A stretch of DNA of 27,552 nt, taken from contig JADRCO010000724.1 in the NCBI GenBank assembly GCA_021464525.1, positions 1-27,552 of the forward strand, in the 5' to 3' direction. A program made the position numbers and the translations under genes. Under the pieces are notes generated by a model, which was given only the letters and a program-made list of their open reading frames with translations, ran no database searches and was not told the DNA's origin. Shown here one piece after another: positions 1-10,260 of the stretch (within the stretch, counting starts at the first letter, position 1; every line of letters starts with the position of its first letter). The stretch is from Rhizophagus sp. LPA8_4_AMF. Its lineage: Eukaryota; Glomeromycota; Glomeromycetes; Glomerales; Glomeraceae.

Positions 1-190
1 AGTTTTTCTAATGAATTACTTAATAATTACAGAATTACGTAATTACGTATTTCCGTAATACTAAAATAATTTTGGATACAAGTATAGTCTGGCAACCTAA
101 AGAAAAAAAAGAATTGAAGAAATATTAGTACTGTACATTTCTTTAATATATTAAAAAAACCTCACCTCACACTTCCTGCTAACTTACATT

Positions 191-439
191 TCAATTTTCA
201 AGTTCAGGTTCATCTAGCTCGTCCTAAAATAAAAAAAAGAAAAGAAATGTTAGTAACGTTCCAAAAATAAAAAAAAACACGAATTCCCCTCCTGTACTCA
301 CTATTCCAGAGTTTTCAGGACAAAATTGAAGTCCAGAAGCTGTCTCTAAAGTAAAAAATAAAAGAAACATTAGTAACGTTTCAAAAATAAAAAAAATATG
401 TATCCCCCCTCTTATACTTACCATTCCAGAATTTTCAGG
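191..439 (-). CDS. 3' end of spliced gene with tandemly duplicated exon-intron unit (exons 422-439, 302-343, 191-223)
   Basis: Reading the minus strand, an acceptor TTTTTTCAG at 442-440 precedes an 18-nt exon (422-439, PENSGM). A 78-nt intron (344-421; GTAAGT, TACTAAT, TTTAGAG) leads to a 42-nt exon (302-343) that ends in PENSGI. A second 78-nt intron (224-301; GTGAGT, TACTAAC, ATTTTAG) leads to a 33-nt last exon (191-223) reading DELDEPELEN and then TGA. All three exons are multiples of three. The two introns are similar to each other and the PENSG codons recur at a 120-bp period, so exon plus intron was duplicated as one unit. The acceptor of the middle exon could also lie 2 nt upstream, which would break the frame. 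The product is unknown and its 5' part was not found; the acidic C-terminus is the only protein feature. Exon structure is inferred from splice consensus only. Confidence 0.5.
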
Positions 440-1405
440 CTGAAAAAATTTTTAATAAATAAATTTTAAACAATTCAGTTTAAAAAAGCTGAAATAAAAA
501 AATAATTTTTAATTAAAAAAGAAATTATCGATCACTTAATCAGATTAATAAGTCACATGATCGATGCCTAGCATAACTGACAGAATTAATTTTTTGTTAT
601 ACGAGCTATCAAGCCATTTTAAACATGACTCAGCTCATGTGGAGTTTTACTCAAAAGTCCTGTTCATCCAGCCTATAAAAAAAAATAAATTTTTTTTAAA
701 AGATAATTGATAGTTGATAAAAAAAATTTAATAATGATTGGATCTGATCAATCCAATCAAATCTGATTGCTAAAATTAAAATTCAGCATTTTACGAAGAA
801 GAATAAAAAACTTACTATCGAAACCTTAGTAATATTTCATTAAAAGATTTCATACAAATATCGGTACCTGATATATATTAGACAACATATCAGTGACTAA
901 TAGTTTAGATATCAGGGTCTTGGTAATTTACATATTTTGAGATGTAACAAATCGGGTATCTGATATATAAAAATGCTCGATATATAACTAATTAGTTACC
1001 GATATGTAAGTATTCGATATATATCTGATAGCATTGATTTTAACCTGTATATATTGCATATTTATATATAGATCTAACGATATGTCAATTATTATAAAAT
1101 TGGATTGATACTTCTTGACAGTTTATTTAAATATCATTTAAATGTTATAAATATATCAGGATATTGATATATCAAATAAATTTGTCTGATATTTTAATGA
1201 TTTATTTTTAAAAAATCAGTATATTACCTGGTAAAAAATCATTGCCATATAAGACTACTGATATAGGCATGATTTTTAATATGACCGATCAAACTCATAT
1301 TGGATTTATGATATCTTACTGATATGTCATGATAGCTTCTACCTGATATGTTTTCATTCAACTAGTGTTACTTAAATCTTTTTACTCTTCACTCATATTT
1401 TCATC
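440..1405. other. AT-rich non-coding stretch with GATAT/ATATC-rich segment
   Basis: No gene is supported here. From about 855 to 1365 the sequence is dense in short self-complementary words (GATAT, ATATC, TATATA, CTGATAT), which could be the decayed terminal region of the MULE that follows. On the minus strand at about 675 a T-rich run ending TATAG precedes some 50 nt that look exon-like (starting GCTGGATGAACAGG), but no matching donor can be fixed. Confidence 0.4.
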
Positions 1406-2574
1406 ATGGAATATCAAATTTAACAGTCTTATAATGAAGATGTTCAGTATAATACATCTGAAATGATTTTAAAAGTTGATAATTCATTTGATAATTAGGA
1501 TTCTGTATAAAATGTAGTTAATACATATGCAAAATAGTATGGTTTTATTGCTAATAAATATTGTAAAAATTATGATTTTGTTAACAAATCTATCATATGC
1601 TATCATAATTATATTTGTTAAAAATCTAAAGTAAACTGACTAAAGAAAGTGAAAGACATCAATATTCATCAGAAAGTACTTTAGGTAAAAAAAATTATTT
1701 ATGGTACATTAGTTTTTATCTTGGAAAATATACTGACATTAATTATAAATCTTATTAAATTTGTGGATGACCATATTATAATTATATGGTTGTATTAAAT
1801 TTAGAATGTCCTTCCAATGAACTTACAGGGCTTTTTTAGATGGTTAGTGAGTAACATAATGAGCTTTGGCCAAAATACCATGATGTTATAATTCATGATA
1901 ATACAACTAAAACTAATAGATATAAAATGGCACTCAATTTATTCATAGAAATTGATAATAACTTCAAGACAAGAGTATTGGCTCAGGCTTTAATAAAATA
2001 TGAAATATAAGCTAATTATAATTGGATTTTGCAATGTACATTGAAAGCAACAAATAATCTCTTACCAGTAGTATTATTTACTGATAGAGATCTATCTATG
2101 AATGCTGCAATTCAGATAATATTTTTACAAACACGCCATTTATTATATATATATCACATTACTAAAAATATAAAGAAAAAAGCCAGATCTAAATTACATG
2201 ATGAAATAGCACAGAACTTTATTAAGGATTTTTATTATATGTGCAAATGCGCAATAGTTATAATTAAGAAACAATTTGAATTAAGATACAATAATATGCT
2301 TACAAAATATGAATTATATTGTTCTTATTTTGAAGGTAAATTATGTCCTAGTTATAAGTCTTGGGCAAAGTATTTTATTGCAAAGACATTTACAGCAGGT
2401 ATTAAATTAACACAACATATTGAATTTATTAATAGTATTAAAGAACTTGTAAAAGTTATTGAACAAGAGTTGGATAAAAAAGAACAATATATTCAAATTA
2501 AAAATTATTATAGATCAAACCTATCATCTGTTTTTATCAGTCAGTCCTTTAACCTAAGGCTTAAATTTTATTGA
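1406..2574 (+). pseudogene. MULE transposase pseudogene with FAR1-like N-terminus
   Basis: One frame can be followed from ATG 1406 to TGA 2574 through several in-frame stops, with the last 181 codons open. The N-terminal part (about 1496-1615) has the FAR1-type pattern VVNTYAKQYGF followed by a spaced Cys/His stretch. The catalytic region (MULE family, PF10551 type) starts near 1890 with HDNTTKTNRY, which carries the first catalytic Asp (1896-1898), and continues to FTDRDLSMNAAI (Asp codons at 2083 and 2089). The Cys of the usual CxxH motif is Tyr (YIYHI, about 2145). The C-terminal SWIM zinc finger of full-length members is absent. Most stops stand where TAA or TAG is one transition from CAA, CAG or TGG. 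The copy is inactive; the family call is firm. Confidence 0.8.
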
Positions 2575-2660
2575 TATATTTGAACTGTTTATGACTAAAT
2601 AATATAATTACTATATTATTTAATCATAAATGGCTTAGGTTTATAGGTTATTTAGTAATA

Positions 2661-2820
2661 AAATAATTTAATTATAACTAAATAATCTAAGTATGGCTAT
2701 AAATAATTTAAATATAACTAAATAATCTAAGTATGGCTATAAATAATCTAAATATAAGTAAATAATCTAAATATAACTAAATAATTTAAATATATCTAAA
2801 TAGCCTAAAGTTAATAACCT
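2661..2820. repeat. Tandem repeat, 40-bp unit with 20-bp subunits
   Basis: Positions 2661-2700 and 2701-2740 are the same 40-bp unit (AAATAATTTA...GTATGGCTAT) with one mismatch. The unit's second half continues to about 2820 as looser copies of AAATAATCTAAATATA. The repeat directly follows the MULE pseudogene and may be its terminal or subterminal repeat. Confidence 0.75.
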
Positions 2821-3267
2821 ATTAAAATATAATTAAGTAATCTAACTAAATAACTTGTTTGTAATGATTTTGTATACTTAGTTATTTTTCTTACTATATT
2901 CCTTCCCTTTGAATTCGCTTTTCTTTAGCTTTTTCCCATTTATTATTTGTAATCGTGTAATTAAATAACCTAAATATTACTATTACTAAATAATTGGAAT
3001 GTACCTATTTTTATTTAGTACTGTGTGCCCATAATCATCTTCTAATATAATTTATGATATTGGGGTTCTATGGTTGATTAGTTGTTAAATTCTATGTTAG
3101 AGGTCTGGCTTATTTGCAATTGTTTAGATCTTAAGTTTTATGACGAAGTTTCTGTTATTTTGTGCCTCTTTGGTTACCTGTTAAGGATTCGAGGGTGCTT
3201 TCCTTCTTCAGCTATTTTGTTATCTATCAAAATGCTAAAATATGATAAAAAAAATATCACATTAGGT
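2821..3267. other. No gene recognised
   Basis: AT-rich sequence that continues the CTAAATAA-type words to about 2990. An open frame at 3082-3285 crosses the boundary of the following repeat element and has no recognisable protein features, so it is not annotated as a gene. Confidence 0.4.
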
Positions 3268-3536
3268 GGCGCAGTAGATCTGTGATTAATTTTGGCTAAC
3301 ACTATGCTATTATTACAGCCAATTTTTAAAGCATGTGATTTGAGGATCCAGCTTGGCATCATGATAGTACTGTGGTAGTGTCATGGTACTATTGTAGAAC
3401 TGTCATGAAACTGGCAGAGAGCCATATTAGTTCGCCAGCTTGGATGCTGAGTTATTATGTTTAAAGATCTGGCTGAAATCGTGAAATAGTATTGTCTAAA
3501 ATTAAGCGAATTTATACTGCATCTTACTGCGCCAGT
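3268..3536. repeat. Short interspersed element, copy A, with GGCGCAGTA inverted ends
   Basis: The segment begins GGCGCAGTAGAT and ends ATCTTACTGCGCC, so the ends are inverted (GGCGCAGTA plus GAT, one base of slippage). The interior matches copy B at 3578-3865 in order, including AGCCAATTTTT, GGATCCA(G/A)CTTGG, CATGAAACTGG, GCTGA(G/A)T(T/C)ATTAT and the closing TACTGCGCC. It is probably a MITE-like non-autonomous element. No clean target-site duplication was found. Confidence 0.55.
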
Positions 3537-3577
3537 CACATGATACTGTTCAATATCAGAATACCCTCTGCCATATA

Positions 3578-3865
3578 GTATTACTAATTTTGGCCGGCAT
3601 TATAATGAAGCTAACTCCAGCCAATTTTTTTGAATATAATTTTTGGGATCCAACTTGGTGTCATGATAATAACCTGATAGTGACCTGAAACTGACATGAA
3701 ACTGGTGTGAAACTGGCAAGGAGCTAGTGTGCTTCTATTAGTTTGCTAGTTTCAGACCACTTGTGTATTAGCTTGGGTGCTGAATCATTATATCCAAAAA
3801 TCTGGTCAAAATTATGGAATAGTACTAGCTGAGCTGAAGTAGAATAAAAATTTACTGCGCCTTCA
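3578..3865. repeat. Short interspersed element, copy B
   Basis: Second, diverged direct copy of the element at 3268-3536, in the same orientation and about 40 bp downstream. It shares TAATTTTGGC at the start and TTTACTGCGCC at the end. An antisense open frame at 3724-4071 runs through it and out into the flank, so it is not treated as a gene. Confidence 0.5.
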
Positions 3866-4283
3866 ATTCCCAGCACTTTTCCATCACTTTTGAGTAATTT
3901 TCTCGTAACTTTCACATAACTTTTAAGGAATCGTGTCTGGCCTATTTGATTACTAGGATTGGATATATGATTTGGAAAATCAGAGCTGATGTCAATTTCA
4001 CATCCCAAAGTTTGTGTATTATTTTGGCCAGCCCATTTGATTGCCAAAAAGTGCATTATCCTGCAATCCAACTATTGCCTATTTGTTGCCAGTATATTGG
4101 CAGGATGTTGTAAGCACTTCTAAAGCCTGATCATGGTTTAATCTGGGTTGAGGCAGTGTGTATACTATTGTTTTTTGGGTGTTCCTAGTGTTCTTAGGGA
4201 AATTTTTCTGGTGATACTTTCTAGGAACAGCTTTGATATCTTTTTTCACGTTCCTAAGCTTTATTATTTTCTTCTTCTATATT

Positions 4284-4483
4284 TGTCCCTAGTGTCTCTA
4301 ATTCCTTAGTAAAAGTAAATTTCTAGAAAAAAATTTAAAACCTTTCTAATGTATACTATATGTATGTTATATGTATGCTATATGTATGATATATGTATGA
4401 TATATAGCGCTATGTTTATGAGAAAAAAAAATAAAAAGTTAAAAGATCTGATTTTTCTAAAGATGGTAAGGACACTAGGGACA
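4284..4483. repeat. Inverted 13-bp repeats flanking an 11-bp microsatellite
   Basis: TGTCCCTAGTGTC at 4284-4296 and its exact reverse complement GACACTAGGGACA at 4471-4483 enclose four tandem copies of an 11-bp unit (NTATATGTATG, 4356-4399, with a partial fifth to 4407). Related words (TTTCTAGGAA) recur outside the arms near 4222 and 4575, so the whole of 4160-4600 may be a decayed foldback or MITE. No gene is seen between 4072 and 4690. Confidence 0.5.
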
Positions 4484-4699
4484 TCTATCTAGAACCCTTC
4501 CAAGAATTCTAAAAGTGTCAAAAGCCTACTTTCAACATCCTTGGAGTGTCTCCAGAAGTGTTCTTCGCATTTTTTCTAGGAATAACTTTCTAAGGCCAGC
4601 TCTCTATTGTATTATACATTTTTATTTTATTGAGACCCTGTTCCAATGCTTCCTCTGTCTGCCTATTTTGAAGCATCTTATTTAACTTCTTCCAGTTAT

Positions 4700-4975
4700 A
4701 ATATGCTTTCGAATGGTACTTATTTATATGCCAATTACAAAACCTATATTTAGATATTGTCCATCTTACACACCCATCATGTTTGCACAGATATCGCTAG
4801 CATCTTTTCTAGTGAATACAATACCCTTCTGGTCACGTACTTCCCTATCCACAAACTATCCCTTTATCAGAGTGATACTGGCAAATGTAATCACCTTTCG
4901 TTCTGATATAATCCTCAGTGAATTCGATGTTTACCATTTGGTATTATTCTTGGTTAATCTTTTGATGTCTATAAA
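4700..4975 (-). pseudogene. Possible coding remnant, unknown
   Basis: On the minus strand one frame reads about 90 codons with four in-frame stops (three TAA, one TAG). It contains protein-like stretches such as VREVRDQKG-type and FTRKDASDICANMMGV segments. The plus strand of the same stretch is open for 93 codons but reads as a hydrophobic antisense mirror. No family was recognised, so this is only a weak suggestion that the minus strand once coded. Confidence 0.2.
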
Positions 4976-5054
4976 AATATTTATTTTATTTTAAACTTTT
5001 TTACTAGGGTATTATACTGAAACAGTATACTAAATAACATATCCGAAAAATTTT

Positions 5055-5845
5055 ACTATAATCCAATTTGAGTTTTCAGAGTTCCTCGACGCTTCTGCCC
5101 CATACTATTGTGAGTTAAAAGCCTTCGATATAGGTGCATCTCTATACAAAATCTGTGATGATAGTGTTAGACCAAGATAATTCCTTGGCGTAGACAATAT
5201 GGATGAGATAGAAATAATACTTTCAGATCGTGAGGAGCATTCCTTACACAAGTTTATTGATGATGATAAGCCACTCTGTTCTATTATAGATTTTGATTTG
5301 TCAATAGAGGTGTATGATTCCATCGAACCAAAGCTAACACACAAAGAGGTATTAGATTCACTTATTCTTGCTTTTAGAAAAACATGTTTGGAGATATTCC
5401 TGAAGTGGGATCCTAAAACTATAACCATTGCTAGCAGTAGTGATATGAAAAAAATATCATACCATATCTCTACTTACAACATGAGACTTTCAAATATTGC
5501 TTGGATTATGGTATTTACTGAACTTGTTTGTAAAAAACTTCCAGAAGGGTTGTAAGGAAAAAGTATTATTAATAACATTACAAATAAATGATCATTTTCT
5601 TTGAGGATACTTAGAAGTTAAAACGCCCAAATTTATTGAAGAGACAGGAGAACATGTTCATGTGAAAAAAGCTATTCACCCAAAAGATGATTCTGTTTTT
5701 GATTTCATGATTCGTCCATCCAATGATGAATCAGAAGTCGTGAAAAGTTCTCTTTTAGATATTCTGGAGCTAAAAGTCCAAATATTTGATAATACAAATA
5801 GTGAAACCAGTTAGACTGAACTCGAATTACATATGGGCTGATCTT
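5055..5845 (+). pseudogene. Primase-helicase, N-terminal part: archaeo-eukaryotic primase (AEP) domain
   Basis: The frame runs from about 5055 through one TAA (5178, replacing a probable Gln) and the open stretch 5199-5555. After a frameshift near 5610 it continues as VKTPKFIEETGEHV and on to about 5814. The AEP superfamily signature is visible: motif I DxD as IIDFDL (Asp codons 5288 and 5294) and motif II SxH as ISYHIS (about 5457-5465), with a basic KWDPKT stretch between them. In this superfamily the two Asp bind metal and the His contacts nucleotide; the product would start or extend DNA chains. Motif III could not be placed with confidence. The C-terminal half of the same gene resumes at 6753. 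Intact copies of this type resemble primase-helicase fusions of large DNA viruses and mobile replicons. This copy is broken. Confidence 0.6.
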
Positions 5846-6513
5846 GCTCATTTTACTAAGTAAATTTTTGTGATGTTCACGAGCCTATCTTACATTGTAC
5901 AAAAAATTGTACTACCTAAGCCACTAAAATACTCCAAAAATCGTGACAACTTAGATTTAATCTAATTGTCATTTGAAATAACAAAAGAAATCGTGCATTT
6001 CAGATCTGTTATAAATCAATTTGAGAAAGCTCATTACGAAATTAAAGAAATACCAAAAGTGTAAATATACATAATGCTGAAATAGTAAGTATTTTTCTTG
6101 TGAAATAAAAGCGTTTAAAATATCAAAAATAACTTTTATTTTGGAATTATAAATAGGATAACTACTCTGTTAAAGCTTTTTACTACAATTATCCTAATAG
6201 TTTCATATATAGTAGACGCTCAATACAAGAGTTTTCACTCAAAATATAAGATAATATAATAAAATATTTGTTTGAAAAGAAAGTTGGGACTTGGGAGGAG
6301 TAAATAAAATAGGTTATTGTTTGTTGTATAAATGCTTATTTTTTTTATGAGCAACTAAGCAAATTTTAATAAACTTATAAAACTCCAAAATAAAACTTGC
6401 AACAAATAGATAGTTTATCTGCTATGGTTATAAAAGAATACAACAAGTAATAATAAAAGAAGATTTATCATAAAAAGCCAAAGAAAATCACAAAAAAATG
6501 ATGAGCGTTTACT
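5846..6513. other. Sequence interrupting the primase-helicase gene
   Basis: Between the AEP half and the helicase half lies about 0.9 kb that matches neither. A coding-like plus-strand fragment at about 5895-6062 (containing PKPLKYSKNRDNLDL and VINQFEKAHYEI, one TAG) may be a remnant of the same or another protein. From 6063 to 6513 there is AT-rich sequence without recognisable genes. Confidence 0.35.
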
Positions 6514-6702
6514 CTATTGCCTAATTATCACAATTTCAATTTTTAGTGACAAAATCGAAGATGAGCTAAATTAGCCCATATGAGTAGAGAAATTGCTCGA
6601 AGAGGCTAGCATTGAAGGATTTGATCTTTCATTTCTATCAGCATCATTTCCTAATATCTTTTCTTTCAAACGTGTAAGCCAATCATATTGTTCATTATAC
6701 GA
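6514..6702 (-). CDS. Terminal exon of an unidentified minus-strand gene
   Basis: On the minus strand a pyrimidine-rich acceptor (TGTTTCTAG, ending at 6703) opens a 63-codon frame that starts SYNEQYDWLTRLKEK and ends at TAG 6514-6516. One TAA (about 6573) lies within, so the exon may end earlier after STHMG. The residues are hydrophilic, with a Ser-rich tail (MLASSSNFS). No domain was recognised and upstream exons could not be traced through 6703-6752, which is plain intron-like sequence. The piece sits antisense inside the interruption of the primase-helicase, which suggests insertion of a gene fragment. Confidence 0.3.
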
Positions 6703-6752
6703 CTAGAAACATACAAATAAAAATACATATATTATTTAATATAAAAAATTTT

Positions 6753-8975
6753 AGTTTTCACTGCTATCGTGCAGACCAGGAAAAGCCACCGGGTGAAAGA
6801 AAGTCTTTAATAAAACTTGATCTTAGTGAGACAGCTTTGAGCTGAGAAAAAAACCTTTTAGCTCCAGTAAAATTAGAGCAATCTAGAATTTCAAACCCAA
6901 ATGACCATTTTGTGTAGTGGAATTTAATATATATGTGTACTTCAGGTAAGAAATTCTCTCGCACTGAAGTTTATGAAGCTATCCAGGCAACAGTTGCCTA
7001 TATTCAATTGGATAAACCAATCTGGATATTAAAACATAAAGATCTGAAAAATGGACTTTATTTTAATATAGGACCTGAGTTAAAGTTTGCCAATTTCAAA
7101 ATTAATGTAATTGAGTATGAGGACGAATCAATAAAGTTAAAATTGTTAATAAATCAGGCAATTATTAAAGGTCTAATAGTTTATGCAGATTATAATTTCC
7201 TCCCATATCCCATAAGCGCTCCTCAGCCAACTACAGATTACTTCAACCTTTTCTTAGGGTTTTTAGCTAAACCGATGCCAGAAATTAATAAAGACATCAT
7301 GGATCTGATTTTTTGGTACGTAAAAAATGTAATTTGTAGTGGAAATGAGGAGCTTAATGAGTATATCTGGAACTGGTGGCCATATTTGGTACAAAAGCCA
7401 GAAAAGAAGCCCTGAACCATTTTAGTACTAAAGTCTACATTATAATAGTGTGGAAAAAATATTATTACAGATTTTATTGGTAATAAAGTTCTAGGCGAAC
7501 ATCTTCATTATGCAACATCGGACTTGGGTAAAATCCTTAAGCACTTTAATAGCGCTATTCAAGCCCAAAAGTTTATAGTTATGAATGAAACTGGAATGTC
7601 CAGTGGAGAATGGTATAGATTTAATAAACATCTCAAACCACCCATAACAGAAGGAAAGGTATCAATAAAACGTAAAGGTCTTAAACAAAAGCAATAAGAT
7701 GATTTCGCTGGGTATATGATTACAAACAACCATGATGCTCTGCTTAAAGTAGATATAGGAGATTCTCATGTAGTCTGTTTTGAAATCTCAGCATGCTGTA
7801 GGGATGATATATTATATTTTAACCAGTTGGAAAAAATTCTAGACAATCCTGATGCACCAGGAGTCATCATATCATATCTTAGCCGTAATTTAACAAATTG
7901 GAGACCAAGAAAAATTCCTGCAACTAAAATGAAAAAAGATATAATGCAAAAACAACTTCCTAATCTTATTCGATTTATAATCATTTATATCTCCCTATGG
8001 TATGAGGATAAAGTAGCCAAATCAAGCTGTATATCATTATATTAGAATTATCTTGAATGGTGTGAGAAAAATGGTGAAAAATTATTTATTAACAATACTC
8101 TTGGCCAGAAGTTTTCAGATATTCACATTGATCGAATATGTTCACAAAATAATGGAGTGAGAGTATACTTTTATATTTTTGACCACTCCAAAATCGTGGT
8201 CAGACTTTGTAAAATTAGATCTAGGTGATATTGAAGAGTTCTTCAACACACCTCAAGATAACATACCCACAAACAAGAAATCCAGAATGAAATTACAGAC
8301 ATACCCATATTCAATGTGCCAGAAATTATTCCTCCCAAAATAATCCTGCTCCAGCCGGTAAATAATTCTTCATTGCCTAGTAAAGATAAGAAGAATGATT
8401 TGACCTAAGACCTTTTTGACTATGTGACAAAAGATACACATGCTCCGGTCATTTTCACATCTAGCACATCTGAGACTTCTGAACTACCTGAGTCAATAGT
8501 CAATGAACTCAAGCCTATTACTGAAGTATCATCTGACATACTTTTGGCCAGAAACCCAGAATACAGTGAGAAGAGCGTCTCAAAAAAAAGGCAATCGAAC
8601 TTGGCAAAAATCCAGATATCTTCATGACTATTACCGAAAAAAATAGGCTTGATTCCATTGCATTTCAGGATAAGATGAAAACTGACTCTCAGATGTGTAG
8701 CTATGCAGAAGAGTTGGAAGAAGATCCCAAAGAACATATGGACATGAAAGTACGAAAAAGATTGATAGAAGAAGAAATAATCTGCCATTCTCTTAAGAAA
8801 GATGGGATCACATCCTCCTAGCTTGATACTGACGAAAAATGGAAAAAAACAGTAAGCATACTCCAGGAGTATGGTATGCTTTGGTAAAGAGTAAATAAAA
8901 AGTCAGTTTATAAGAATGGTGTTTGGATAAGAGGGTCTATTTGTTTTTTACAATTAGGCGATAAAAAATTTTAAA
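6753..8975 (+). pseudogene. Primase-helicase, C-terminal part: SF3 helicase (D5/DUF5906-like)
   Basis: The piece starts after an acceptor-like AAATTTTAG (6744-6752). One frame runs from 6753 past stops at about 6841, 6928, 7413, 7448 and 7451, 7696 and 8043 to about 8219. The last 700 bp need at least two frameshifts (near 8165 and 8620). Superfamily-3 helicase motifs are in order: a degenerate Walker A region ending CGKN (about 7451-7465), Walker B as FIVMNE (about 7571-7588), and motif C as MITNNHDA (7716-7739). A basic VSIKRKGL stretch lies between B and C. Upstream, 6933-7415 carries the linker domain usual before DUF5906-like helicases, ending in GFLAKP. The Ser/Thr/Glu-rich tail (8287-8820) is of unknown role. 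SF3 helicases unwind DNA at replication origins of viruses and plasmids. Both conserved Gly/Thr positions of Walker A are damaged, so this copy is inactive. Confidence 0.6.
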
Positions 8976-9216
8976 TTATTATTATTTTTTTCACTTTTCC
9001 TATCTACTAGCGAATTTCAAATTGATGTAAAATCTAATTTCTGGCCATAGTAGGTAGTCTCAATATGACCTCACATAAGATATATCATTTTCACTCTCTA
9101 ATCTAGTCAAGAGCCATCTTTAATATTTTTTTACTCACTTTTTGGCAGATAATTCAGAGGGATTCCTAGTACTTTGAATTTAACAAAGTGCCTTAAGGGC
9201 TGAGCTAATCACTAAT
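8976..9216. other. Intergenic, nothing recognised
   Basis: AT-rich spacer between the 3' tail of the plus-strand primase-helicase and the stop of the minus-strand Cys-rich gene; the two genes converge here. Confidence 0.4.
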
Positions 9217-9643
9217 CCCTAAATAGGTCAATGCCCATATTCTCATCATCTGACTCAGAAACTGGAGCTTCATAGATTCTGGGTTAAAGGGGTCTAATCA
9301 CATCACTCAGCTCAAAAATCAGAGCTTCAGGAATTCTGGGTTGAAGGAACCTATCCCCATCACCCGGTTTGAAAATTGGAACTTCAGGAATTCTGTGTTA
9401 ACGGGTCTCAGCCTTATACTTCTGCCTCATTTAATAATTCAGTGCATAAAACTTTGCAGAATATTTGAAACAATATTTAGTGCAATACCCTGAATCAGTA
9501 TCAGTAAGAAATCCACAAACAAGGCATGGTCTTTTTTTCATATTTTTTTCATATAATTTCCAGTACCTTGCATAGCCAGTAGTACAAGTACAGACTCCCC
9601 ACAAATGGAACCATCTCTCTTGATAAATTGGCAAGTAACACAA
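9217..9643 (-). pseudogene. Small Cys-rich protein with 19-residue repeat tail (decayed)
   Basis: On the minus strand ATG 9643 opens 70 codons with two Cys pairs (RPCLVCGF and YCTKYCF), a zinc-binding-like CxxC...CxxxC pattern. After TAA at 9431 the same frame continues without a shift through two further TAA codons to a stop at about 9217. This tail consists of three 19-residue repeats (57 bp each, 9244-9414) around the theme PRIPEA...E, and ends acidic (ESDDEN). All three internal stops are TAA, one transition from CAA. It is probably one protein of about 140 residues. The family is not recognised; a nucleic-acid-binding accessory protein is only a guess. Confidence 0.45.
9244..9414. repeat. 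Three tandem 57-bp repeats
   Basis: Units 9244-9300, 9301-9357 and 9358-9414 each begin CATCA and share GAGCTTCA/GAACTTCA followed by GATTCTG or GAATTCTG and a GTT(A/G)A core. The unit length is a multiple of three and keeps the minus-strand reading frame. Confidence 0.7.
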
Positions 9644-9759
9644 TCTATGTAAGTATTTTAGGATATAAAAGCCTTTTTTACTTTTAATTTTATAATAAAA
9701 TATGTATTTAAATTATTCAGTATTAAGATAAGTCATAAATAACTTTTTATACTAATATT

Positions 9760-9850
9760 ATGGACATATCAGGCCAATTGGTAGAGCACAAGCCTGAGAG
9801 TAAAGTTCACAAAAAATTATATAACCTCAAATCTAATTGCATGATAGTTA
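9760..9850 (+). other. tRNA-like or SINE-head sequence
   Basis: The stretch CAGGCCAATTGGTAGAGC (about 9770-9787) resembles a tRNA D-arm and pol III A box. About 35 bases on, CCTCAAATCTAATT loosely resembles a T-arm B box (GGTTCAAATCC). The acceptor ends do not pair well and no credible anticodon stem is complete, so this is at most a tRNA pseudogene or the head of a SINE. Confidence 0.25.
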
Positions 9851-9915
9851 TAAATGGGTCAGTGTATTGTAAATTATTATGTGATGGCTATATGCATTGA
9901 AAAGAAGAAAGGCTT

Positions 9916-10260
9916 TTGATCCTGTCTTTGCATGAATTGCCAGTATTGGAAAGATACTTTTCTTTCATTTCATATCGTATCTGGAGCATTGTATCCAAAA
10001 GAAGTTTGCTAACGCTGATCAATAAAAAAATAAGTTTATTGCAAATTTTGCTCCAAGCTAATTGGCACAATTTTACTTTATGCCAACTATTAAAATTATG
10101 CTGGGAGTGTAAAGAAACAAAAGTTTGGAGGAATAACGTACTCATAAAATTCCTTCATCATCTGAATCTAACTCCTTCAAAATATAGACCAAGTACTTTA
10201 TATGATGCATTCACTAAGACCAATATTTTAAGATCAGAACAAATATTAGTTCTCACATGA
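9916..10260 (+). CDS. Hypothetical ORF, 114 residues, uncertain
   Basis: An uninterrupted frame from ATG 9916 to TGA 10260 encodes a Leu/Ile/Lys/Trp-rich product with no recognised domain. A second plus-strand frame over the same bases (about 9903-10145) shows a protein-like stretch (FANADQ, FIANFAPS) interrupted by stops, and could be the real remnant, perhaps the N-terminal part of the recombinase gene downstream. The length is hard to explain by chance alone in AT-rich DNA but is not decisive. Confidence 0.2.
   Translation: MILSLHELPVLERYFSFISYRIWSIVSKRSLLTLINKKISLLQILLQANWHNFTLCQLLKLCWECKETKVWRNNVLIKFLHHLNLTPSKYRPSTLYDAFTKTNILRSEQILVLT

Noticed and set aside
224-424. Minus-strand 66-codon ORF with Phe/Leu-rich stretches
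   Set aside because: The Phe-rich parts are the T-rich ends of two introns; only the exon parts carry the repeated PENSG codons.
3724-4071. A 115-codon minus-strand ORF
   Set aside because: It overlaps a dispersed non-coding repeat (copy B) and its flank, and the residues show no conserved pattern.
4713-4994. A 93-codon plus-strand ORF resembling a membrane protein
   Set aside because: It looks like the antisense of a weak minus-strand coding remnant; hydrophobic mirrors of this kind are common in AT-rich DNA.
9760-9850. A functional tRNA gene
   Set aside because: Only the D-arm-like block is convincing; acceptor and T stems do not pair.
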